Below the pieces are notes generated by a model. That model was not told the origin of the DNA, made no database searches, and saw only the letters and a program-made list of their open reading frames with translations. 64,000 bases of DNA from Cavia porcellus (lineage: Eukaryota > Chordata > Mammalia > Rodentia > Caviidae): positions 78,997,982 through 79,061,981 of the forward strand of contig NW_026947484.1 in NCBI RefSeq assembly GCF_034190915.1, in the 5' to 3' direction. Of the stretch, positions 34,700-47,029 are shown piece after piece (positions within the stretch are counted from its first letter, which is position 1; each line of letters opens with the position of its first letter). The position numbers were made by a program, and so were the translations under genes.

Positions 34700-35150
34700 T
34701 TTGCCTCAGTGATTTCAGTTTGGTGAGTTTATCCTTAGAATACAAAAATGTGTAGAAAGATTTAATTGCAATTCTATTTATCACAGTGCTGCATGCACTT
34801 TTGAAAAACTGGAAAATTTTAAATGTCAAGCAATAGGGGATTAATTAAATAGATTATAGTTCATCCAAATAAAGGAACATCATGAAACTGCACAAAAAAT
34901 TGTTAACATGGAGAGTTGTTCCTCATGTATTTTAAAAATATAAAATGTTCTGTACAACTTTAATTTTATAAGAAAAATATATATACCTAGAAAAAAATAT
35001 CTGGAGCATAAGCACTACAGGTTTCACAATGTTGTGTGTTTTTTCTAGTAAGTAGAATTACCAGTTGTCTTCTGCTTTTCTTCTTTTCTTTATTTCCCAG
35101 TAATTGATATGTACTACTGTGTAGTAAGAAATGATGTTATTTTTATAAAG
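34700..35150 (+). mobile_element. Ancient L1 3' end (L1MA/ME-like)
   Basis: 'gcaataggggattaattaaa', 'gattatagttcatccaaata' and 'ttgttaacatggagagttg' match the L1M ORF2 terminus, followed by AT-rich 3'UTR. Plus orientation, highly diverged. Confidence 0.6.
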
Positions 35151-35502
35151 AAAAGTACAGATAAACAGTATGCATTTTATATGCTTTGACCTGGTAATAA
35201 TTTAGTGCTATATCAAACTGAAAGCCACAGAAAATGAATCACATGTATTCACAAGACTACAGATTCACCCTCTCAGGAAGTTGACAATGAGTTTGCTAAG
35301 CATATAAAAAAAATGATAGTACAAATGTTGACTATGCTTGCCTTACCACATTTTTCTAAAAATTTTCATAAATTTTCAAAGAAATGAGGGAACAAATGTA
35401 AGCTCGTAAGTATTATGGCATATGTGCAGATCTTTCAAATTCACTCAAAATTTCTATGCTGGATTCTGAGTTGTGAGTTTTCCTGACCTACCTGGCTGGC
35501 AG

Positions 35503-35535
35503 TCAGTCAGTCTGTCTGTCTGTCTGTCTGTCTCT
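35503..35535. repeat. (GTCT)n simple repeat
   Basis: CAGT units change into about seven GTCT units. Short microsatellite. Confidence 0.9.
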
Positions 35536-35955
35536 GTATCTAACTCTGTCTCTTTCTTGGTCCCTGGAATACTTGTCATGCATTCCATTACATCAGTGAA
35601 AAGTATATATCATTATTCACAGGTAAAACACCCTTACTATGTATTTTGTCTTCACTGACCTTAATGTTGCATTATATTATCTAAGTCAGTTAGTCTTTTT
35701 AAACAATTATATTTTTTTCATTGACAGGAAAAAGGATACATGTATGGTATATAATATGATGTGTCCACATATGTATATGCTGTAGAATGACTTAAACAAG
35801 CTGTTTAAAATGTGCACTATCTTCTTGAAGAAGTCATTTGTGTGTGATGAGAACAATTAAGATCTACTCTCAGCTAATTTCATCTATATATCGGATTGCT
35901 ATTAAGTATAGTCACTTTGATGCACAATACTTCTCCTGAACTTATTCTTTTTTTA

Positions 35956-35998
35956 ATAAATTACTTTATAATTTTTTTATAAATTACTTTATAATTTT
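35956..35998. repeat. 23-bp tandem duplication at truncated L1 end
   Basis: 'ataaattactttataatttt' at 35956-35975 and again at 35979-35998. The right copy contains the last L1-like bases of element G. Confidence 0.85.
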
Positions 35999-36918
35999 AC
36001 CTGTATAGGTCTTTCACTTCTTCTGTAAGAGTAATTCCTAAATATTTCATTTTTTTGCTTGCTAGTATGAAGAGTGTGGCTTATTTCTATCTCTGTGATT
36101 TTGCTGTTAGTGTATAGGAATGCTATTGATTTCTGAGTATTGATTTTGTATCCAGCTACATTACTAAGTTTATTTATTATATCTAAGAGTCTTTCGATGG
36201 CGTTTAGGGGGTTTTCTATGTAGAGTATCATGTCATCTGCAAATAATGACAATTTAACTTCTTCTTTTCCTATCTTTACCCCTTTTATTTTTCTCTCTTG
36301 TCTAATTGCTCTGGCTAGTACTTCCAGTACTATATTAAATAGGAGAGGTGATAAAGGACATCCTTGTCTTGTGCCTGATTTTAAAGTAAAGGCTTTCAAT
36401 TTTTCACCATTTAGTATGATACTGGCTGTTGGTTTGTCATAGACAGCCTTTATTATATTGAGGTAAAGACCATCTATTCCAATTTTCTGTAGAGTTCTTA
36501 TCATGAATGAATGTTGGACCTTATCGAAAGCTTTTTCTGCATCTATGGAAATGATCATGTGATTCTTACTTTTGGCTTTATTGATATGGTGGATTACATT
36601 TATGGATTTACGTATGTTGAACCATCCCTGCATGCCTGGGATGAATCCCACTTGGTCATGGTGTATAACCTTCTTGGTGATTTGCTGCATCCTATTTGCC
36701 AATATTTTATTGAGGAATTTTGCATCTATGTTCATTAGGGAGATTGGTCTGTAGTTCTCTTTTTCGGTTGGGTCTTTCCCGGGTTTTGGTACTAGAGTAA
36801 TATTTGCTTCCAGGAATGACTTGGGAAGAATTGCTTCCCTTTCAATTTCATTGAAGAGTTTAAGACTGTCGGTATGAGGTCTTGTTTGTATTTCTTGTAG
36901 AATTCTGCAGTAAATCAA
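35989..36918 (-). pseudogene. L1 ORF2 reverse transcriptase region, copy G
   Basis: A 309-codon open stretch covers most of the RT fingers and palm. Motifs in order: [20 protein letters not shown] (41-60), [31 protein letters not shown] (125-135, catalytic Asp), [20 protein letters not shown] and [11 protein letters not shown] (FADD at 226-229, near 36243-36232). A slip in an A-run ('caagcaaaaaaatg') shifts the frame at the end, where the KYLGI-type segment should be. The ORF start is in the middle of ORF2 after upstream stops, so no functional protein is expected. Confidence 0.9.
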
Positions 36919-37539
36919 TCTGGGCCTGGGCTCTTCTTTGTAGGTAAGGAATTAATTACATGTTCAATTTCATTGATAGAGATTGGGTTATTCAGCAGTT
37001 TTACATCCTCTTGATCTAGCTTTGGTACTTCATATGTTTCTAAGAATCTGTCTATTTCTTCTGTGTTATCAAACCTTTGAGAGTAGAGGTTTTCGAAATA
37101 GGTGTTGATGATCTTCTGTATTTCTATTGAGTCTGTAGTGACTTCACCTTTTTCATTTCTTATTGCATGGATTTGAGCTCTTTCTTCCCTTCTTTTAATA
37201 AGGTTCGCTAGAGGCTTATCGATTTTATTTATTCTTTCAAAGAACCAACTTTTTGATGCGTTGATTCTTTGGATTGTTTTCTTAGTCTCTATTGCGTTGA
37301 TTTCTGCTCTGATTTTTATAATTTCCTCTCTTCTTTTGGCTTTGGGCTTGACTTGCTCTTCTTTTTTCTAGCTCTTTGATGTGTAGCATCATGTTATTTA
37401 TTTGTATTCATTCTGTTTTCCTGATGTGGGAGCTCAGTGCAATAAATTTTCCTCTGAAGACGGCTTTCATTGCATCCCATAGATTCCAATAAGTTGTATC
37501 TGTATTTTCGTTTGTTTGTAGGTATTGCTTAATTTCTTT

Positions 37540-38335
37540 TTAAATTTCCTCTGTGACCCACTGATTACTCAGGAGTGTGTTATTCTGTCTCCATGTGTTT
37601 GTGGGATTTTTGCAATATCTTTTATCGTTGATTACTAATTTCATGGCGCTATGGTCCGATAGCATGCAAGGGATACTTTCAACTCTTTTGCATTTATTTA
37701 AATATGTTCTGTGAGTTAATATATGGCCTACTTTAGAGAATGACTCATGTACTGCTGAGAACAATGTGTATTGTGTTGTTGTTGGGTGGAATATTTTGTA
37801 TATATCTATTAGGTCCATTTGTTCACAGGTGCAATTCAGTTCTTTTATTTCTTTGTTGATTTTCTTTTTGGTTGATCTGTCCATTGGTGTCAATGGTGTG
37901 TTAAGATCTCCTGTCAGAATTGTATTACTACTGATTTGGTTTTTCATTTGTGTTAGTACTTGTTTTATATAACTGGGTGCTCTGGAGTTTGGTGCATATA
38001 TATTTAAGATAGTTATATCTTCCTCTTGGAGTTTTCCCCTAACCAGTATGTAGTGACCTTCTTTATCCTTTCTAATCATTATTGGCTTGAAGTTGACTTT
38101 GTCTGCCAACAGAATAGCTACCCCAGCTTTTTTGGGGGGTTCCTGTTGCATGGAATGTTGTTTTCCATCCTTTGACTTTGAGTCTGTGAGTATCCTTTTG
38201 AGTTAAGTGGGTTTCTTGTAGACAGCATATGGTTGGATTTTGTTTCTTGATCCATTCTGCCAGTCTGTTTCTTTTATTGGTATATTGAGACCATTTACAT
38301 TAATAGTAAGAACTGTTATAAATTGGTTTATTGTT
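37540..38335 (-). pseudogene. L1 ORF2 endonuclease region, copy G
   Basis: ORF2 begins near 38361 ('atgcaacgccagaaag'). After a one-base loss near 38280 the frame is restored only from 38151, giving 203 codons. Visible motifs: KAGVAILLADKVNFKP, TILNIYAPN, GDLNTPL (81-84) and SDHSAMK (165-168). The SK-V/I-D-HIL motif has Gly142 where the catalytic Asp (human D205 equivalent) should be (codon 37728-37726). A stop after VTEEI ends the frame. Confidence 0.88.
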
Positions 38336-38380
38336 GACATATTATCTTTCTGGCGTTGCATGTTTATCTTTCTGCTCTGT

Positions 38381-39487
38381 TCAACTGTCTGCTTTGTTTA
38401 GTGGTTTTTTCCTAAATGTATCTAGGCTGTCTTTCAGTATTTTTTGCAGGGTTGGTTTGGTGATCATGAAGTTTTTCAGCTGATCTTTGTCATGGAAGTA
38501 TCGTATTTCTCCATCAAATTTGAAGGACAATTTTGCAGGGCACATCAGCCTAGGCTGAAAATCATTTTCTTTTAGGATCTGAAATACACCACTCCATGCT
38601 CTTCTTGACTTTATTGTTTGTGCTGAGAAGTCTGCTGTAATTCTGATAGGTTTTCCTTTATAGGTGATCTGTCTTTTCTCTCTGACAGCCTTTAATATTC
38701 TATTCTTTTGTTCAATTTCTGAGATGGTCATTATTATATGTCTGGGTGTAGATTTATTTTGGTTGTGACTATTTGGAGATCTATATGCTTCATTGATCTT
38801 GATATCAGTTTCCATTGTCATGTTTGGGAAATTTTCAGCTATTGCTTCTCTAAATATCCTCTTGACATTCTTTATGTTTTCCCCTTCTTTTTCATTTATC
38901 CCTATCAATCTTATGTTGTTTCTCTTTGCGTTGTCCTGTAGGCGTTGAATTGTTACTTCCTGATTTCTTGTTATTTTTAAAATATCTTTTCTTTCCTGTT
39001 CACTTGTTGCAATCTTGTCTTCGAGGTCTGAGATTCTATCTTCACATTCCTTGAGGTGGTTTTTACAACTTTCAATGGGAGTTTTTGATTTCCTGTATAT
39101 CTCTTTGCATCTGTTTTATGTATTCTGTTTGCTTCCTATACTGTTCATCCAGGGATTCTATCCTTCCATTTAGTTCCTCTAATTTTTTAACTGCCTCTTC
39201 TTTAGCTATGTTTAGCATCTGCTTCTTTCTTTTATCAATTCTTCTTTCATCTGAGAGAATATTTCTAGTTTGAATTCCTTCAAGGCTTCCCATACTTGCT
39301 TCTTTATTTCGGTTACCATTATTTCAGGTATTTCAGTCATGTGGCATGTATTTTCTTCTATGCACATGGCTCCTGGACTTTCTTGGGATGGGCTGGATGT
39401 TTGAGATTGCATTTTAGACTTTCGTTTTGTCATTTTCCTGTATTTGGAAGCTTCAAGTGTTGTTCCAGGTGTGGGAGAGAGATCCAC
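38381..39487 (-). pseudogene. L1 ORF1 remnant, copy G
   Basis: The N-terminus from about 39430 (MTKRKSKMQSQTSSPSQE) closely resembles the intact ORF1 of the young L1. The coiled coil is split between frames at 39487-39212 and 39293-39072. RRM plus C-terminal domain are open at 38908-38381 (EAYRSPNSHNQN, RHIIMTISEI, KSRRAWSGVFQILK). At least two frameshifts. Confidence 0.88.
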
Positions 39488-39489
39488 CA

Positions 39490-40090
39490 GCCTGGGATGG
39501 GGTACCCCGTGATGGCCCCACTCACTGGACCCAGAAGGGAACTATGGCCTGGTCCTCAGGCCAGGAAGAGTGTCTCCTCAGGCTGGGCGAAGCTCCCAGC
39601 CGCCACTGTCACAGTCTCTGATCTGGCCTGGTCCCAGGGTCTGGTGGAGACCTGGCCTGGGTCCTCAGGTCAGGGCGAGAGTTCCCGCAAGCTGGGCAGA
39701 ACTCCCAGAGGCAGCTGTTACTCTCACCCTTCTGGTCTGGTCTCTGGTCCAGTGGGGAGCCAGTCTGGTCCCCCAAGTCAGGGAGAAAGTTCCTGCAGGC
39801 TGGGCGGAGCTCCCAGCTGCAGCTGCTATAGTCTCTGAACTGGGCTGTTACTCTTACCCTTTGATGGGGAGCCCCCAAGTCAAGGAGAAATTTCCCGCAG
39901 GCGGTGGTACAAGTGCCTCTATCACTGCTTTGGTTCACGTCCCGGATCTCACTGGAGTTTTATTCTCTCCCCCACGTAACACACCACGTCAAACTACACC
40001 TCTGCCGCGTCACTCGCCAACACTCGGCTTCTCCCAGCCGCCCGGGCCACAGGCAGCAGCAGCAGCCACAGACTAAGAAGCCGCAGCCCT
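39490..40090 (-). promoter_or_regulatory. Monomeric CpG-rich L1 5'UTR (copy G)
   Basis: About three and a half tandem monomers: 'gtcctcagg' or 'gtcccccaagt' recurs at 39552, 39661, 39768 and 39871, and 'gctgggc(g/a)(a/g)..ctccca' at 39583, 39691 and 39799. That is a period of 103-109. The outer 140 bp (39940-40085) is rich in CpG. Tandem GC-rich monomers act as promoters in mouse L1; promoter function here is inference. The long plus-strand frames across it (39296-39838, 39570-40076) are antisense artefacts. Confidence 0.75.
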
Positions 40091-40367
40091 GTTTTATTGT
40101 TTAATGTACTGTCTTCAGTTAGTGAGATGTTGAGTAGCAAGCTTCTCCAGCAAAGGAGCTTTGAAGAGCCAAATTCTCACTCATGGCCAACCATGAATGT
40201 TTCCTCGGTTTTCAACAACAACAACAACAAAAAAAGCCCAAGTCCTGATGGAGCCACAGTTGAATCCCTCAGGAGCCAGGAAGCAATGCTTGATGTGACG
40301 ACCAAAGCTTCTCCAGGAGAATCTAAAGGCTCAAACAGCAACTCGTGGGATGCCAAAAGGAGTTTTT

Positions 40368-40435
40368 GGAGGTTTCAGTCCACACTCAGTTGGCTCCAAG
40401 GCAGGCAGGCATGGCTGGGCCACAGTTCATGGCAG
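40368..40435 (-). mobile_element. MaLR LTR fragment
   Basis: The inverse of the H2 LTR middle: 'ggtttcagtccacactcag' then 'aggcaggcatggctgggcc'. Compare with 54120-54185. Surrounding 40091-40530 may belong to the same LTR but is not clearly alignable. Confidence 0.65.
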
Positions 40436-40663
40436 ATGCAAACAGCAAGCAGGAACCAGCAAAGAGCTCCTGAACTTACTCTAAAACTGACCAACATCTT
40501 CCCATTCTCCCTAGCCCCAAGGCTCTGATAACTACCATTTCACCTTGTTTCTGTCAGTTGATTTTCTTTTCTCCATCTTTATGTTATTTTTTTCTGATAA
40601 ATCAAGAACTTGATTATATACCTAGATAAGACTGAGTAATGCAGTTACTCCTCAGGCATTAGT

Positions 40664-41040
40664 GTGTTAGCTTCCCATGACTGTAACAAAATATCTGACA
40701 TAATCAACTTTTAAAGGAAATGGTTTATTTTGGCTCTCAGTTTTGGAGATGACAGTTCATAAAACATTGGCCTCGCTGGACTTGTGAAGAGGCAGCACGT
40801 CATGGCAGGGAGCATGTGGTGGAGCAGAACTCTTCACTCTGCCTATGAAGCTAAAGCAAGCAAACAAGCAAGGAGGAGGGTCCCACAGTTTCTTTCGATC
40901 CCAGTGACCTAAAGACCACCCACTAGCTCCACCAATTAAAGGTTCTACCTTTTCCCAAGAGCATCAGCTGGGACCAAGCCTTTAACCTATAATGCCTTTG
41001 CGGGGAGGGAATTTAAGAATAAAAGTCCAACAACTTTCTC
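40664..41040 (-). mobile_element. MaLR-type LTR
   Basis: 'cccatgactgtaacaaaata', 'tttattttggctctcagttt', 'catggcagggagcatgtgg' and 'caattaaaggttctacctt' follow the inverted ORR1/MT-like LTR order. Boundaries are approximate. Confidence 0.6.
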
Positions 41041-41339
41041 TGAAATTTTACAGGCCCCAAATTTTTCTTCCTTGTTTTCTCTCTTTTGCTATATTTCTAA
41101 TTTAAAGTTTGTACCACTGTGAAGTGTTGTGAAGACTAAGCCCCTCAAAACTAGATCCTCAATACCTGAAATACTGCTCTTTAAATAGATGCATACATGT
41201 ACATTTATATTCATAAAAACACATTTGTAGAGAGAGTTAAAGCAGTATTTAACAAAGGAAATTATTAATGGAAATTTTGGGTGTGTTTACTGTCCAATTA
41301 TCAAATCACACAAAGTTTTAAACTTAGGTCTCCTTATAT

Positions 41340-41640
41340 AACAGCTTTCTTGTTTCTGGAACAAATTACCTGATACCCACAATTTACAGAAGGAAATGGC
41401 TCACCCAGCTCATGCTTTCAGAGGAGTCAGGCAGGAACATCCTGGCAGATATGTGTGGTATAACAAAGCTGTTTAATTCATGACAACTGGAAAGCAGAAC
41501 AGAGCAACAGCACCAGAGAGGAAAGGGCCTGCCCAGATATGTGCACCAATGTCACATGTCCACAACCCACTCAGATACATCAAGAAGTGTTCTTTTACTA
41601 ATCCCTTGAGCATCACTTAAGTCAGTGGTGGCATGTGTTG
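41340..41640 (-). mobile_element. MaLR-type LTR, diverged
   Basis: 'gaacaaattacctgatacc', 'ggaaatggctcacccagctc', 'gggcctgcccagatatgtg' and 'cacaacccactcagatac' suggest another inverted LTR of the same broad class. Confidence 0.5.
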
Positions 41641-42119
41641 TTTTTCTTATAAGACAAAAGATGTTAATGTATGAGCTGTTTTTTCTAAAGTAAAACCTCA
41701 GGATTCAGGTCTAATTTCATTGTTGATACTTTGTCAGAAATAAGTGAGTTTTCAGTTGTAGTTTGGGCACTTGTCTCTAAAAGGTTCACTGACTTAAGCC
41801 AATCAAATTGACAATTCGCCTTAATTTTTACATCTTAATGTATTAAGCCCTATTGTTCATACAGAACACTGAGTAAATGTATGCCCTTAATCTACCATAT
41901 TCACAGATTTGTCGAAATTTTTTTTATTTTAATGAGCCCCTAAATCTCCCTCAAGCAGTGATCATGAACCTTTAGAGGCTCTCACAATAGAGAAATCAGA
42001 AGCGATGTCTTTGTACTCTCTGACTTCCCAAAACTCTCCAAGTCCCTCTGATCTGTGGAAGTTCTTTTACTCTGGTTATCAAGAATTTACTGTACCACAT
42101 CATAATAATACATGTAGGT

Positions 42120-43100
42120 TGCACCCATAACTTTTTTCCTAGATGTAATCAACATACTATAAAATTTACCATTTCAGAGTGAATAGATCAGTGAGATTTA
42201 TAAATTCATACGTTTTCCATCATTTTCACTATCTAATCCAGAATATCTTCATCATTTCCAAAAAGCAATGCTTTAGGCATCAACAATAATTTTTTATCGT
42301 TCCTCCTATTTCTCCAGGCCCTTCTAACCACTAGTCAGCTTTGTCTTATGCCTCTTCCTATTCTAGACATTGCATATAAATGGATTCACATAGCTTACTT
42401 CATAAAATACCTCTATTTTGTCAGGGTTTTTTCAAGAAAGTCTTATTCATGTCACATTATGTCAATACCTTATTTATTTTTATAACAATAATATTCCAAC
42501 ATATGGATATCACACAATTCACCACTGTATCTAATCAGTTGAGTTGTTCCCACTTTTTGGCTACCATAAATAGTGTACGTATATTGTATAAGTTGTGTGA
42601 ATATACAGTATATAACTATATATGTGTGTTTACAGTATGTGTGAATATACAGAATATACAGTATATTGTATAAGTTGTGTGAACATTTTTTTCATCAGAA
42701 AAATTTTCTTGAGTATGTATCAAACTGTAGAATTAGTAGGTCATATATGATGGCTCTCTGTTTATCTTTTTGAAGGCCTGCCAATCTGTTTTCCACATTT
42801 TCTAACCAGCAATATGTGAAGCTTCCAATTTACTCATAACCTCTCCAACAATAGTTCCTATCCATTTTGTTTATTAGTACTGTTATTACTATGTAATTAT
42901 TATTATTACTATTATTACCATCATGGTATCCAGGAGGCATATCACATTGTAGCTATGATTTACAATTTGTGTTTCTGATGATTTATTATAGTAAACACCT
43001 TTTCATGTGTTTACTGCCCATTTTCTATCTTATTTCAGCATTGGTCATTCAAAGAAAAGTTTTTAATTCTGAACAAGTTGAATTTATCTTCAGCACTTCA
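42120..43100 (-). mobile_element. Ancient L1 (L1M) 3' region
   Basis: Inverse of the L1 3'UTR and ORF2 terminus: 'aaatttaccatttcagagtg', 'catataaatggattcacata', 'ttataacaataatattcc' and 'cactttttggctaccataaa'. Non-coding. An 82-bp duplication lies inside it. Confidence 0.7.
42579..42683. repeat. Local 82-bp duplication (minisatellite-like)
   Basis: 'gtatattgtataagttgtgt' occurs at 42579 and again at 42661. The interval between them is built of 'aatatacagtata' variants. Confidence 0.8.
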
Positions 43101-43194
43101 TACTTTGAGTATCATACCTAAGAGTCCAATGCCTAATCTGAAGTCAAACACTTATTCCTATGTATATTTTTAAAGGTTGTATGTTTTTGAGTGC

Positions 43195-43352
43195 AATAAA
43201 TTATCAAAAAGATCAGAAATTATAACTAAGCAGGTTTTACCCCAGGGATGTAAAATATGTTAGCGTATTCAAACCACTAAATGTAATCCAAAGACAAAAA
43301 CCATATGGTCATCTCAATAGATAGAGAAAAAGCTTTTGATGAAGTCCAACTG
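43195..43352 (+). mobile_element. L1 ORF2 RT fragment
   Basis: 'ttttaccccagggatgtaaa', 'cactaaatgtaatccaaaga' and 'ctcaatagatagagaaaaag' encode the region before and around the AEKAFD motif of L1 RT. It ends abruptly at 43352. Confidence 0.75.
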
Positions 43353-45299
43353 AGAAATTCCCCCAAGTCCCACCCACTGAGAGATCTTCCCTCACCTCCT
43401 AGGTACCACACCACCAGGAAGAACAGTGACCTGGTGAGCCCCCATCTTCCAGTTGGAGGGGGCTTTCCCCTCATGTTTAAGATTTGCCCCATTATTATTT
43501 GCATTCCCATAATCTCATAGAGTGCTAGAAGTTTCTGTGTCATCCATTATTTTGACCAAGAATTCCATAATTCTTTGTCTCCAACACCATTTGCTATATT
43601 TCTATTTTTTTTCTGCATTATCTCCATATTTGTAGCAGAAATTTGGCTGACCTTGAATGAGCCCACATATTCTGCAGGGCTCTCAACTGAAAGTGATTGC
43701 TTTCTGATACTCCCAGGATATTATATCTAGTGTTTTCTGATACTTACATTATATCTCTAGTACTATACTACAAAGCACCACAAACTCAGCAATTTGAACC
43801 AACACAAATCCTGCTGATTAAAAGCTTTTCTGACACGTTTAATGCATTATTTCTGAAAAATACATTATTACAAAGTTTGTAGTCTTAAATAAATATTTAC
43901 TTTCATCTCACAGTTCTGTAGGTTATGTCCTTTTCTGTCATGATTAGCTTTTTTCTTTGGTATGAGCTCACACATTTCCCCTTATAAATACCTTCAGTGA
44001 ACATTTTATTACCAGTAGTTTTTCAATAGTTTCCTATCAGATGATGCTAAGTTTCCATATACCTTTGTCACTACCCAATATTTTATGTCTTAGTATACTA
44101 TAATCCCTCTATCAGCATATTATTTGGAACTTTTATCACCTGTATGGGATGATTTAACTGAACTTCATTATTATGCCATATGTTGTTTTCAGCTCATATC
44201 CGTGACTTTTCTAATCTAACATTTGAAAGCAATAAATGTGTGATTTCCTTTATACTAATTTTTTAAAATTTATTTTAGTTTCTAAAACTTCGACATCTGT
44301 ACCAAAGTCATACTGCTTCTGTATAATCTGAACATTTAATAGCACCACTTACTCTAAATCCCCCAAAATAGTTCCTCTTAGTGCAGAATTGCAAAAATGT
44401 AACAGTTAATTAGATGTACAGATTGAACTGAAAAAAGGGCTTGCACGCACATAAAATTTCACCTTTCAAAATAATTATCATTCTATTAATGAGGAAATAG
44501 ATAACTACACAATATAACCACGATGTAGACATGTTTCCAATCAGCCTAGGGTTCTTTTGCTCAATTCAGATAACAATAGTGAATTGCTAAAGTGCATCTC
44601 TTCTAGTAGTCACCTAATGACACTGAATATTTCTGGATGTCAACAGTTCGCACAGCCAGCTGCTGATCCCTGCTGCTGCTGGCTGTCACCAATGGCTGCC
44701 AGCTTGTGCTAGACACCATCACCTGACTCTACTGGGTCTTGGATCTCTGCCCATGGTCTTCCTTGGATGCTATCTCTGGGAGCTTTTCAGTGCTAACAGT
44801 GCTGAATGTTTATTTTGTTCTGTTCCACACTGCTCAGGAAACAAATTCTAAGTAGATCTACAGGACTTCTGGCTGCACTCATGTCAGAGTGAAAATGACA
44901 GTGTGATTTCCAGGGAAGTATCACTGAATAGTAAGAGAGAATAGTGAAGCAAACTGTCCCAGTCTGTTAGACTTCAAGGGGGAGCAAAGTAAATTATGAA
45001 GGAGGGAAGACAGCTGCTGACCAAGGTGCACGCTAGTTCAGCCTGTAGGAGAAAAATGAGAGAGGTTCTTCTCATCTGCTATCTTCCACAGGACTAAAAA
45101 TTTCAACAAAATGACTGCACTTAAGCATATGATTGCACTATTTTAAAATATGCATGATTTATACAAATTTCAAGGAGCATTTTTGATATTTATTAATTAA
45201 AAGCTCACTTCTTTTTTCTGATGAACATTACAAGTCATTTCCACTTCTCCAGAGTCACAAAACCTTGTCCACTGATCACAATGTGACAGAAGGACTTTA
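43353..45299. other. Unclassified DNA, GC-richer block at 44640-45100
   Basis: No gene was found. 44640-45100 is richer in GC than its surroundings ('gctgctgctggctgtcacc') and could be an old L1 5'UTR in minus orientation, since its right end reads 'ggaagatagcagatgagaag' on the minus strand. This is not supported well enough to call. Confidence 0.35.
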
Positions 45300-45790
45300 G
45301 ATTTCACTCATGTAAAAAATTATTCAGTCTGTCAAGGGAATGTAAAGACATATTTCAGTCTAGAGAAAATATTTCCAAAAGATGTATTTGATAAAGGACT
45401 GTTATCTAAATGCACAAAGTTCTCATTAAACTCAACATTAACAACCTGAACAAAATACGGTCCAAAAAAACATTTCACCAGAGAAAATAAACAGATGGTC
45501 AATAAGTACATAAAAATGCATCACACCATATGTCATCAGGGAAATTTAAATTAAAATAAGAATAAGATACAAATACACATCTATTAGAATGACCAAAATT
45601 CTGGTAAGAATGCAAAATAATATATCCATGTTGGAAGGCAGTTTGGCAGTTTTTTACAAAATAAAACAGACACATCAGATGTGCTAGTATTTATGCTCTT
45701 TAATGTTAGGGAGTTGAAAACATATCCATGCAAAACCTGCGCAATGATGTATAGAATACATTTATTTATAATTACCAAAATTTGTTTATT
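45300..45790 (+). mobile_element. Ancient L1 ORF2 C-terminal region
   Basis: 'gataaaggactgttatctaa', 'aaacagatggtcaataagta', 'accatatgtcatcagggaaa' and 'aatgaccaaaattctggta' follow the order of L1M ORF2 3' codons. Several stops. Confidence 0.75.
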
Positions 45791-47029
45791 CTTTTTTTTG
45801 TGGTATCAGGGATTTTTAGGATAGTGAAAATACCTTGTGTGATCCTATACTGTGGATGAATGTTGTACACTTGTCCAAACTCAGAGAGTGTATAACACTA
45901 ACAGTGAACCTTAATTTAAACTACAGACATTAGGTGATAATGTCTCAATGTGTATATTAATTCCAGTCTCAGAAGATATACAGGGAAGTCACCCTCCTGC
46001 TTAGCTACAGCCTTCTTCATGCCTCAGTGACATAGCTGAAACAGGTGTTCATTTGTACTTGCTTTAATAATTTTTCCAGACTAAATCTTATTTTGTTATG
46101 TTCTACAAAGTGTAATTCTAAGTTTTACTCTGCACACCTGACTTTATGTTATCATGGATGGAAATGTCTTACTTATTAAAATATCAATCCTACTTTACGT
46201 ATCTAGCTTTAACCTCTGCAGCAGTTCACATGCAAGCAGAGCATCTGTTCATGAATGCATGGAATAGGGTAAAACATGGAGACCACTACATCCAAGTATG
46301 CAGTCTTTTCCACCATCACGATTTTCATATGAATGTCCTTTGATTGCCTAATTCAGTTACAGTTAAACCACAGGAACCCTCATTTAACTGGTTACATTAA
46401 TGGCAATACAAAAGGAACTTACACAGAAATCCACTTTTGGACTCTGTTGTGCAATAACTATCACAAAACTTGGTTAACAGTACAGATAGTATATATGAAG
46501 TATTGGTTTCCAGCCTTGAAATTTTAAGGTCTAGCTCTATACTAAGCCAAATTATAAGAAAAGTGTCTACCAAACCCTTTACTCATATATTCATTGTCTT
46601 CTGCTCACCATTATCTGAGTACATTATATAGGGCCTTTGAACTAATTATTTGTTCATATCTATGATGGTGTCTGAAAAACTTAAAGCTAATCTTGCGGTA
46701 CACTTTATTAAATGCATGCCTTGTTGCTGTACTAGCTTAATGCTGGCACTACTTCTTATCCTTACCATTTTTTTCTCATTATCCTTCTTTCCTAGTTGTA
46801 ATTGTTAATTATTTTCTTATTGTGTCTTTCTTGAGGCTTTGTATGTCTCATTAGAATAAAAAACAAAGAGATAAATGGCTAACCTTCCATGCTCTGAAAC
46901 TACCTTCCTAGTACTTATCATCCCCATGGATGCTGAGTGAATTTACTAACATAAAATTATTGAACAGTTAACCATCTTGCATGGCACCTCCAAAATGTTT
47001 TCTCAAAACCTGTTAATATGAAATAGGAA
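45791..47029. other. Unclassified DNA
   Basis: 45793-45830 hints at an ID-like SINE tail ('gtggtatcagggattttt'), but it is too short to call. The frames at 46146-46527 have no support as exons. Confidence 0.35.

Larger units (their letters stand above)
35979..40090 (-). mobile_element. L1 element G: 5' half present, 3' half missing
   Basis: From right to left: CpG-rich monomeric 5'UTR (40090-39490), broken ORF1, endonuclease, linker, and RT up to a DLYR-type segment. L1 homology then ends in A/T-rich sequence. About 4.1 kb. It lacks the last ~40% of ORF2 and the 3'UTR, the reverse of the usual 5' truncation. Inactive through frameshifts, a catalytic substitution and truncation. No target duplication was found. 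Confidence 0.85.

Noticed and set aside
39296..40076. Long plus-strand ORFs (168-180 codons), Pro/Gly/Ser-rich
   Set aside because: Antisense of the L1 G 5'UTR monomers and ORF1 start; GC-rich repeats keep frames open.
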